DNA from: an uncultured Flavobacteriaceae bacterium
Lineage (GTDB): Bacteria > Bacteroidota > Bacteroidia > Flavobacteriales > Flavobacteriaceae
Direction: 5' to 3'
Length of the DNA: 64,000 nucleotides
NCBI GenBank assembly: GCA_947487895.1
Contig: CANKYF010000008.1
Span: 62,001-126,000 of the forward strand
The notes under the pieces are model-generated. The model ran no database searches and had not been told where the DNA came from. It worked only from the letters and a program-made list of their open reading frames with translations. Below, piece after piece: positions 56,168 through 64,000 of this stretch; the stretch's first letter is position 1, and every line of letters starts with the position of its first letter. The position numbers were made by a program, and so were the translations under genes.

Positions 56168-57829
56168 ATGATGAAAAGGTCATTAGTTATAGTACTTCTA
56201 TTTGTACTTATTTGTTCCTGTGATAAGAGAGGTAATCAGGAAACGAAAACTCAAAAACCAAATATTATTTATGTGATGTCTGATGACCATACTTCGCAAG
56301 CATTTGGGATCTATAAAAGTAGATTAGCAAGCTTAAATCCAACACCTACTTTAGATAAAATTGCAAATGAAGGGATGATTTTTGATAACTGTTTCGTAAC
56401 AAATTCTATTTGTACGCCAAGTAGGGCAACTATTATAACAGGACAATACAGTCAAGCCAATGGTGTATTAGATTTAGAAGGACATATTGAGCCAGAAAGG
56501 CAATATTTACCTCAAGAAATGAAAAAACTGGGTTATGAAACTGCCATTATAGGTAAGTGGCACTTAGAAAGAGAACCTGCTTCTTTTGATCATTATACTG
56601 TTTTACCAGGACAAGGTAAATATCACAACCCATCTTTTATTACGCAAGGAGATAAGCCATGGCCAGAAAATACAATTGAAACTAAAGGTCACTCAAGTGA
56701 TATGATCACAGATATCTCCCTAGATTGGATAAAAAACAAAAGAGATGAAAACAAACCATTCTTTTTAATGCATCACTTTAAAGCGCCACATGACGATTTT
56801 GAATTTGCCCCGCGTTATAAAGATTATTTAGAAGATACTCATATCCCAGAACCAGCAAGTTTATATGATAATGGAAATAATGGTTCTGTGGCTACAAGAG
56901 GTATTAACGATTCATTAATTCATGATATAGGGTCTTCAGTATCTAAAAGAAATACTATAAGAGGCATGTGGATGCGCCTTTGGAGTGGTGAATATACAGA
57001 AATTTCAAATCCACAGTTCGATCCTTCAAAACGTATAAAAGAAGGAATGAGCGATAGAGAGTTTACCCATGAAACCTACCAAGAGTATTTAAAAAGATAT
57101 TTACGTTGTGTAAAAGGAGTAGATGATAATATGGCGCGTTTGGTACAATTTTTAAAAGACGAAGGGTTGTACGATAATACCATAATTGTATATACAGGAG
57201 ACCAAGGATTTATGTTAGGAGAACATGATTATATAGATAAACGTTGGATGTATGAAGAATCATTAAGAATGCCATTTTTTGTAAGGTATCCTAAATCAAT
57301 TAAGGCAGGTTCTAGAACAAATGCAATTATTAATAATAGTGATTTTGCACCAACTTTAATAGAGATGGCAGGAGGAAAAACACCAGAGTATATGCAAGGA
57401 AATAGTTTTAAAACTATTTTAGAAACAGGTGAAGAACCAGAAAATTGGCAGCAATCTTCTTACTACAGATATTGGATGCATATGGCACATGCGCATGCAA
57501 ATCCTGCACATTTTGGGATAAGAACTAAAAAGTATAAACTTATATTTTTCTACGGAAAGTATTGGGTAGATACAGATGATCCTAAAGCAGAATGGAATAC
57601 AAAAAGTTGGGGAAATAGATTTACCTATCACACTCCGGTGGCTTGGGAATTCTATGATTTGGAAAATGATCCTAAAGAAATGAATAACCTTTATACAGAC
57701 CCTGCCTACAAAGATATTATTGCTAATTTAAAAGATCAACTTGTAGAGAAACGTAAGGAATTAAATGAAGAAGACAATGAAAACTTCCCGCACATACAAG
57801 AAGTAATAAATAAACACTGGAACGATTAA
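56168..57829 (+). CDS. sulfatase (S1 family), lipoprotein
   Basis: PNIIYVMSDDHTSQAFG; formylglycine motif CTPSRATIITGQ; GKWHL; lipobox LICSCD. Confidence 0.93.
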   Translation: MMKRSLVIVLLFVLICSCDKRGNQETKTQKPNIIYVMSDDHTSQAFGIYKSRLASLNPTPTLDKIANEGMIFDNCFVTNSICTPSRATIITGQYSQANGVLDLEGHIEPERQYLPQEMKKLGYETAIIGKWHLEREPASFDHYTVLPGQGKYHNPSFITQGDKPWPENTIETKGHSSDMITDISLDWIKNKRDENKPFFLMHHFKAPHDDFEFAPRYKDYLEDTHIPEPASLYDNGNNGSVATRGINDSLIHDIGSSVSKRNTIRGMWMRLWSGEYTEISNPQFDPSKRIKEGMSDREFTHETYQEYLKRYLRCVKGVDDNMARLVQFLKDEGLYDNTIIVYTGDQGFMLGEHDYIDKRWMYEESLRMPFFVRYPKSIKAGSRTNAIINNSDFAPTLIEMAGGKTPEYMQGNSFKTILETGEEPENWQQSSYYRYWMHMAHAHANPAHFGIRTKKYKLIFFYGKYWVDTDDPKAEWNTKSWGNRFTYHTPVAWEFYDLENDPKEMNNLYTDPAYKDIIANLKDQLVEKRKELNEEDNENFPHIQEVINKHWND

Positions 57830-57848
57830 TTCTTCAGGAAAAAATATA

Positions 57849-60062
57849 ATGAAAAAAGTAACGAACCTATTCGCATTAGTTTGCATATCAATTTTTTTAA
57901 CGTCATTTTTTAACTGCAAAGAAAATAAGCCGCAAGAAAAAGAAGTAATAGAAATTGTAGAAACAAAATTTCCTTGGCAGAATACAAAGTTTTCTATAAA
58001 TGAAAGAGTAGATACCTTAATAAAGGAAATGACTTTAGAAGAAAAGTGTTCTCAAATGCTAGACGTTTGCTCACCTATTGAACGTTTAGACATTCCCGAG
58101 TATAATTGGTGGAATGAAGCGTTGCATGGTGTAGCAAGAAACGGAAGAGCTACTGTTTTTCCGCAAGCTATTGGATTAGGAGCTACATTTGATGAAGAAT
58201 TAATTCAGCGCGTTGGAACTGTTATTTCTGATGAAGCCAGAGCTAAATACAACGAAGCTATTAAAATAGGCAACCGCAGTAGGTATGCAGGGTTAACATT
58301 TTGGTCACCAAACGTAAATATTTTTAGAGATGCACGTTGGGGACGCGGTCAAGAAACTTACGGAGAAGACCCTTATTTAACCAGTAGAATTGGAGTGTCT
58401 TTTGTTAAAGGCTTACAAGGCAATGACCCTAATTATATAAAAGCGGCAGCTTGTGCAAAACACTACGCAGTCCACAGTGGACCAGAAGAGTTCAGGCATG
58501 AATTTAATGCTGTGGTATCTCAAAAGGATTTATACGAAACCTATTTACCTGCTTTTAAAGCTTTAGTACAAGAGGCTAATGTAGAAGGTGTCATGGGTGC
58601 TTACAACAGAACGCAGGGACAGCCTTGTTGTGGTAGCCCTTTCTTATTACAAGATATTTTAAGAGATGATTGGGGGTTTGATGGGTATATTGTTTCAGAT
58701 TGTGGTGCTGTTTCAGATTTTCATCGTTTTCATAAAGTAACAAACACTCCTGAAGAATCTGCTGCCTTGGCATTAAAAGCGGGAACAAATATCAATTGTG
58801 GTAATGTTTACAGTGTTTTAAAAAGTGCTCTAAAGCAAGGATTAATTACAGAAGACTTGATAGATACTCGCTTAAAAGAAAATTTAATGACACGTTTCAA
58901 ACTAGGACTCTTTGATCCTGTTGGTTCGGGACCTTATGACAGTTTGGATGCAACTGTAGTAGATTCTGAAGCAAATAGAAAAATAGCCAGAGAAGCTGCT
59001 CAAAAGTCAATAGTATTATTAAAGAATGATAATGTACTTCCGTTAGATAAAAATATTAAAACTTTATATGTTGTGGGACCTAATGCTTCAAACGAAGAAG
59101 TTTTATTAGGGAATTATTACGGATTAACAAGTAATACCCAAACAATACTTGATGGTATAGTGGGCAAAGTGAGCCTAGGAACTAGTATTAACTATAAATC
59201 GGGAGTATTACCTTTTAGAAAGAATGTAAATCCAATAGATTGGTCTACTGGTGAAGCAGGAAAATCTGATGCTTGTATCGCAGTTATGGGGATTTCTGCA
59301 TTATTAGAAGGTGAAGAAGGTGAAGCGATTGCATCTAGTGAAAAAGGAGATAGAACACAACTTAAACTACCTCAAAATCAAATTGATTATATAAAGAAAA
59401 TTAAACGTCAAACTGATAAACCTTTAATTTTGGTTTTAACAGGTGGTAGCCCCATTGCTATTCCTGAATTGCATGATATTGTTGATGCTATTTTATTTGT
59501 TTGGTATCCAGGTGAAGAAGGAGGAAATGCTGTAGCTGATGTTATTTTTGGTGATGTTGCACCTTCGGGAAAACTACCAATTACATTTCCAAAATCTGTA
59601 GATCAATTACCACCTTACGAAGATTATAACATGAAAGGTAGAACCTATAAATATATGACAGAAGAACCTTTGTATCCTTTTGGTTTCGGATTGTCATATA
59701 CCTCATTTGAATACAAGAATTTGAAGATTGATGATAATTACAATGCAACAGTTGAGGTTTTAAATACAGGTAAATTACCTTCGGAAGAAGTTGTACAGTT
59801 ATACATTAGTTCTCCATTAGCAGGCTCTGAAGATCCTATTTACGATTTAAAATCTTTCAAAAGAATTTCAATAGAACCAGGTAAAAGCAAGACAATAAGT
59901 TTTAAATTGCGTAAATCAACATTCCATCAATTCAGTGAAAATGGAGAAGCAATTTTAAGAGATGGAACCTATACAGTTTATGCAGGAGGTGCTTTACCAT
60001 CCCAAAGAAGTTTAAACCTTGGGGCTTCACAAGCTGCAAGTGTGAAATTTAAAGTGAAATAA
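57849..60062 (+). CDS. glycoside hydrolase family 3 (beta-glucosidase/beta-xylosidase type)
   Basis: WWNEALHGVARNGRATVFPQAIGLGATFD, YGEDPYLTSRIG, GFDGYIVSDCGAV; C-terminal Fn3-like domain. Confidence 0.95.
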   Translation: MKKVTNLFALVCISIFLTSFFNCKENKPQEKEVIEIVETKFPWQNTKFSINERVDTLIKEMTLEEKCSQMLDVCSPIERLDIPEYNWWNEALHGVARNGRATVFPQAIGLGATFDEELIQRVGTVISDEARAKYNEAIKIGNRSRYAGLTFWSPNVNIFRDARWGRGQETYGEDPYLTSRIGVSFVKGLQGNDPNYIKAAACAKHYAVHSGPEEFRHEFNAVVSQKDLYETYLPAFKALVQEANVEGVMGAYNRTQGQPCCGSPFLLQDILRDDWGFDGYIVSDCGAVSDFHRFHKVTNTPEESAALALKAGTNINCGNVYSVLKSALKQGLITEDLIDTRLKENLMTRFKLGLFDPVGSGPYDSLDATVVDSEANRKIAREAAQKSIVLLKNDNVLPLDKNIKTLYVVGPNASNEEVLLGNYYGLTSNTQTILDGIVGKVSLGTSINYKSGVLPFRKNVNPIDWSTGEAGKSDACIAVMGISALLEGEEGEAIASSEKGDRTQLKLPQNQIDYIKKIKRQTDKPLILVLTGGSPIAIPELHDIVDAILFVWYPGEEGGNAVADVIFGDVAPSGKLPITFPKSVDQLPPYEDYNMKGRTYKYMTEEPLYPFGFGLSYTSFEYKNLKIDDNYNATVEVLNTGKLPSEEVVQLYISSPLAGSEDPIYDLKSFKRISIEPGKSKTISFKLRKSTFHQFSENGEAILRDGTYTVYAGGALPSQRSLNLGASQAASVKFKVK

Positions 60063-60157
60063 TTTACATCATTAAATGCTATAAATAATGCATTTGTAAT
60101 ACATTCTAAAACATATGTTGGCTTCAAAAGGTTTCATTACAATTAATTTTGAAAAAA

Positions 60158-61471
60158 ATGAAACTCATGAAGCCAATAGTTGTTTTAGTATTCTTTTTAA
60201 GATTATCTGTTTTTTCACAGGCTAATATTATTTTAATAGAATCTGACGATCAAAGTAACTTGGCGGTTGGTGCATATGGGTATGGTAACATCAAAACACC
60301 AAATATTGATTCTTTAGCTGAATCTGGTGTTTATTTTACCAATGCATATAATATGGGATGTTGGTCTCCCGCAGTGTGTATTCCTAGTAGAACTATGTTG
60401 TTCAACGGGGTACATTTATGGGAAGCTTCAAAAATAACAGCTAAAAAAGTGCCTGGTTTATCGTTAACTGAGCGTTTAAAGGAAAAAGGATACGATACTT
60501 ACTTTACAGGCAAATGGCATGCCTTAGGAAAATCTGCCAAAAAAACATTTGATCATTACGGCACAATTACTCCAGGGCAATTAAAAACCTATAATTCTCC
60601 CGAAGGCCACTATACTGATATTGTAGGGAATGAAGCGGTTTCGTTTATTAAAGATGCTGCTAAAAAAGAGAATCCATTCTTTTTATATGTTGCTTTTAAT
60701 GCACCTCATGTACCAAGACAAACAGAGCAAAGGTATTATGATATGTACCCAAAAAAGGACGTAAAACTACCACCGAGTGTAAAGAAGGGACCTTTACATC
60801 CGCATATTAAATATAATTATACATCATCTCCATTAAATCCTAATACCATGAGAGGGCGTTATCAACAAAATAATGCTATGGTAACCCATATGGATGATAG
60901 AATTGGTGGAATTTTAAATGAACTCAAGCAACAAGGACTTTATGAAAATTCTATTATCATTTTCATGTCAGATCATGGGATTAATTTTGGCGAAAATGGT
61001 GTAGCAGGAAAAGTGTGTTTATATGATGTTAGTGCAAAAGCACCATTAATTATTACTGGTCCTGGGATTCCTAAAAAAAAGAAACTAAATCAACGCTTGT
61101 ATTTGCAAGATATCTACCCAACTATTCTAGATTTAATAGGTGCAGAAATCCCTGAATATATAGATTTTAAATCTTTGAAAACGACCATAACCACAACCTC
61201 AAAAAAAGATGTATATAACTCAATTTATTTAGCCATGTTTGATGACCAGAGAAGCATTATACAAGGGGATTATAAATTGATAATGTATCCAAAAGCCAAA
61301 GTAGCAGAATTATATAATATTAAAAAAGATACATGGGAAACTAATGATTTAATGGCTAAACCTAGTTCAAGTTCTATTGTAAAAAAACTTTTAAAAGAAT
61401 TTGTACAATGGCAAAACAAAACAGGTGATAAGTTAGATATTAAGTTAACATATTCAGAATACTTTAATTAA
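60158..61471 (+). CDS. sulfatase (S1 family)
   Basis: ANIILIESDDQSN; formylglycine motif CIPSRTMLFNG; GKWHALG; ATG at 60158 preferred over track TTG at 60149. Confidence 0.9.
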   Translation: MKLMKPIVVLVFFLRLSVFSQANIILIESDDQSNLAVGAYGYGNIKTPNIDSLAESGVYFTNAYNMGCWSPAVCIPSRTMLFNGVHLWEASKITAKKVPGLSLTERLKEKGYDTYFTGKWHALGKSAKKTFDHYGTITPGQLKTYNSPEGHYTDIVGNEAVSFIKDAAKKENPFFLYVAFNAPHVPRQTEQRYYDMYPKKDVKLPPSVKKGPLHPHIKYNYTSSPLNPNTMRGRYQQNNAMVTHMDDRIGGILNELKQQGLYENSIIIFMSDHGINFGENGVAGKVCLYDVSAKAPLIITGPGIPKKKKLNQRLYLQDIYPTILDLIGAEIPEYIDFKSLKTTITTTSKKDVYNSIYLAMFDDQRSIIQGDYKLIMYPKAKVAELYNIKKDTWETNDLMAKPSSSSIVKKLLKEFVQWQNKTGDKLDIKLTYSEYFN

Positions 61472-61489
61472 AAATATAAAACCATACTA

Positions 61490-62827
61490 GTGAAAAAAAT
61501 ACTATTGTTCCTCTTAATTTGCATATTTACTCAAGTAATAACTGCTCAAAACCCTTTAGTAACTCATATTTATACAGCAGACCCAACAGCAAGAGTATTT
61601 GATGATAAATTATATGTGTATCCATCACATGATGTAATTCCTCCACAGGGAATTAAAGCGCCAAGATTCTGCATGCCAGATTATCATTTATTTTCTTTAG
61701 AAGGGGGTAATACTTGGAAAGACTATGGCGTTATTTTAGATCAAAATGAAGTGCCTTGGGGAGAAAAGAATTCCTTTGGAATGTGGGCTCCAGATTGTAT
61801 AAAGAAAGGAGATACCTATTACTATTATTATCCTGCAAAACCTCTAGACGGTTCGTCATTTAGGCGCATTGGTGTCGGTACATCTAAAAGCCCAACAGGT
61901 CCTTTTAAATGGGAGAAATCATATGTAAAAGGAGTGAATGGTATAGATCCTGGTTTGCTGTTAGATGATAACAATAAGGCCTATTTATATTTTGGAGGAG
62001 GAAAAGAATTATTTGTGGCTCCTCTAAAAGATAATATGAAAGAAATAGCTGCAAAACCTATTAAAGTTGAAGGTTTACCTGCTGGTTATAAAGAAGGTTC
62101 TTTTTGCTTTAAAAAAGACGGGAAATACTATTTTACATTTGCGCATGTGTTTCCTAATGAGGGGTATACTATAGGTTATGCTACAAGTGATAATCCGTTA
62201 GGGCCTTTTGAGTATCAAGGTAAAATAATGGACAACATAAATAATGGCACCAATCATCATTCTATAGTAAATTATAAAGGAAAATGGATTTTATTTTACC
62301 ACCATTGGCAAATAAGTGGTTTTAATAAGTTGAGGTCAATGTGTGCTGATTATATGGAGTTTAAAAAAGATGGGACAATAAAAACAGTAACGCCTACAAT
62401 GCGTGGTATTAATTCTCCAACCATAGGAGAAGAGATTCAGGTAGATAGACACAATGGGATTAAAGGAGCAAATACAAGTTTTGTAAGTAGTGATGAACCT
62501 ATGGGATGGATGGTTTGTGATACCAAAATGAATAGTACTGTACAATTTAATAGAGTTGATTTTGCTGATGGTTCTGCAACAAAAATGGAAGCAAGGATAG
62601 CTTGCGGACAACGCGTAGGGCATTTTGAAGTTAGAATTGGTAATGAAAAAGGAAAACTTATCGCCAAGTTTCCAATAGAATATACGGGAGGGTGGAGTAC
62701 TTGGAAAACTATAGAAACTCCTTTACTAGAAAAAGTAACAGGCAATCAAAATATTGTTGTGGTATTTGTGTCAGATTGGGGATCAACAAAAGCAGTTAAT
62801 CTAAATTGGTTAAAATTGATAAAGTAA
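61490..62827 (+). CDS. glycoside hydrolase family 43 with C-terminal CBM6-like module
   Basis: IYTADPTARVFDDKLYVYPSHD, MWAPDCIKKGDTYYYYYP, IDPGLLLDDN, KEGSFCFKKDGKYYF; C-term YTGGWSTWKTIETPL...VNLNWLKL; GTG start. Confidence 0.9.
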   Translation: MKKILLFLLICIFTQVITAQNPLVTHIYTADPTARVFDDKLYVYPSHDVIPPQGIKAPRFCMPDYHLFSLEGGNTWKDYGVILDQNEVPWGEKNSFGMWAPDCIKKGDTYYYYYPAKPLDGSSFRRIGVGTSKSPTGPFKWEKSYVKGVNGIDPGLLLDDNNKAYLYFGGGKELFVAPLKDNMKEIAAKPIKVEGLPAGYKEGSFCFKKDGKYYFTFAHVFPNEGYTIGYATSDNPLGPFEYQGKIMDNINNGTNHHSIVNYKGKWILFYHHWQISGFNKLRSMCADYMEFKKDGTIKTVTPTMRGINSPTIGEEIQVDRHNGIKGANTSFVSSDEPMGWMVCDTKMNSTVQFNRVDFADGSATKMEARIACGQRVGHFEVRIGNEKGKLIAKFPIEYTGGWSTWKTIETPLLEKVTGNQNIVVVFVSDWGSTKAVNLNWLKLIK

Positions 62828-62828
62828 T

Positions 62829-64000
62829 ATGAAATTAAAGTTGTGTGTATTTATATTAAGTATTTTTAGCATTATAATTTATGCACAGCAACCTAATGTT
62901 ATTGTTGTTTTAGCTGATGATATTGGTATTGGAGATATTTCTTACTACAGACGCATGCACTCCAATAATATTGTAGTTGAAACCCCAGCATTAGATAAGC
63001 TTTCAGAAGAAGGTCTTGTTTTTACAGATGCACATTCACCCGCAGCCTTATGTGCTCCAACGAGATATGCTATCATGACTGGTAATCATTGTTATCGCAG
63101 TTATGCACCTTGGGGTGTTTGGGGATGCTATAGACCTTCACCTATTGAAAAAGACCAACTTACTTTAGGAAAGTTGATGAAGAATGCTGGTTACAAAACA
63201 TCGTTCTTTGGAAAGTGGGGATTCGGTATGGATTTTGGCAGAAAAGACAATCCTGATATAGTATATAGAAGTCCTAGAAAAGAACATGAATTAGATGTAG
63301 ATATTACTAAAGTTATAGATAGAGGGCCAGTTCAAAATGGTTTTGATTATAGTTTTATGTACCCAGCTGGAATTCAGGCAGAACCATATGCTGTGTATGA
63401 AAATGGTATTATGAAACCTCTAAAGGAAGATTCTGAAATCATTCTTATAACTAAAGAATATGGTGAAAAATTAGGCTTTAAGTTAGATAAAAAAGAAGGT
63501 TTAGGTGATAGTAATTGGAATCCGTTTAATGCTGGTGAATTATTGATAGATAAGGCGGTAACATTTATTGAAAAGAATGCTAAAACCAAAGAACCATTCT
63601 TTATGTATTACTGTTCGCAAGCGGTTCACAAACCACATACTCCTTCAAAAGTATTAAACAATATCAAAATATCAGGAACAACGCCTTCAAATCATTTAGA
63701 TATGGTTAAAGAATTAGATGTTCAAATGGAAATGTTAATTCAAACTTTGAAAGAACAAGGGGTTTATGATAATACATTAATCATTTTCACATCAGATAAT
63801 GGAGGATTACAAATTAAGCCAACTATTAATTCTGGACACAAATCTAACACTATATATAGAGGCGGTAAAAATCAGCCATATGAAGGAGGTACTCGAGTAC
63901 CATTTATTGCATGGTGGCCTAAGAAAATTAAAAGAAATCAGAAATCAGATACTCCAGTATTAGGGATTGATGTTATGGCAACTTTAGCAGCTATTACCAA
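62829..64000 (+). CDS. sulfatase (S1 family), 3' truncated by window end
   Basis: Not in ORF track because it runs off the window; manual translation MKLKLCVFILSIFSIIIYAQQPNVIVVLADDIGIGDISYY...LCAPTRYAIMTGNHCYRS...FGKWGFG. Confidence 0.9.
   Translation, partial: MKLKLCVFILSIFSIIIYAQQPNVIVVLADDIGIGDISYYRRMHSNNIVVETPALDKLSEEGLVFTDAHSPAALCAPTRYAIMTGNHCYRSYAPWGVWGCYRPSPIEKDQLTLGKLMKNAGYKTSFFGKWGFGMDFGRKDNPDIVYRSPRKEHELDVDITKVIDRGPVQNGFDYSFMYPAGIQAEPYAVYENGIMKPLKEDSEIILITKEYGEKLGFKLDKKEGLGDSNWNPFNAGELLIDKAVTFIEKNAKTKEPFFMYYCSQAVHKPHTPSKVLNNIKISGTTPSNHLDMVKELDVQMEMLIQTLKEQGVYDNTLIIFTSDNGGLQIKPTINSGHKSNTIYRGGKNQPYEGGTRVPFIAWWPKKIKRNQKSDTPVLGIDVMATLAAIT

Noticed and set aside
62336-62745. Two overlapping antisense ORFs (95 and 102 aa) in the GH43 gene
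   Set aside because: Sense frame has clear GH43 homology; no independent start signal or protein features
49742-64000. PUL as a genomic island integrated at tRNA-Leu
   Set aside because: The tRNA is on the minus strand so its 3' end (usual integration site) faces away from the PUL; no integrase or direct repeat of the tRNA 3' end seen

Overview
The window is an AT-rich chromosomal segment from a marine-type Flavobacteriaceae/Bacteroidota genome. Supporting evidence is the T9SS sorting domains, TAnnTTTG promoters and gene content. From left to right it holds: the 3' end of sucC; small hypotheticals and uvrB; a 15.7-kb tandem array of four giant type-B T9SS (gliding-motility C-terminal domain) surface proteins; an ABC transporter pair; housekeeping genes (heme A synthase, CCA-adding enzyme, Sua5/YrdC); an LPS/glycan assembly cluster (FkbM methyltransferase, GT2, Kdo-kinase-like, GT9, GT32); dapD; a small secreted gene followed by two decayed tandem copies of its own 3' end; ruvX, def and a Crp/Fnr regulator; a secreted RskA-like repeat lipoprotein; a TetR-DinB-cupin module with duplicated palindromic operators; a carotenoid cluster (crtI-crtB-crtZ-lycopene cyclase) with a CarH/LitR-like B12-binding MerR regulator; an octaheme c-type cytochrome fused to HEAT/TPR-like repeats; a NYN/LOTUS-like protein; tRNA-Leu(GAG); and the left part of a sulfated-polysaccharide degradation locus (beta-helix protein, GH16, GH105-like, GH3, GH43, three sulfatases, the last truncated by the window end). 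No CRISPR array, phage or transposase was found. The best leads for follow-up are the head-swapped T9SS-B array, the CarH-like light/B12 regulator with candidate operators, the Crp-like operator beside an orphan RskA-like secreted protein, and the decaying tandem gene-tail repeat.
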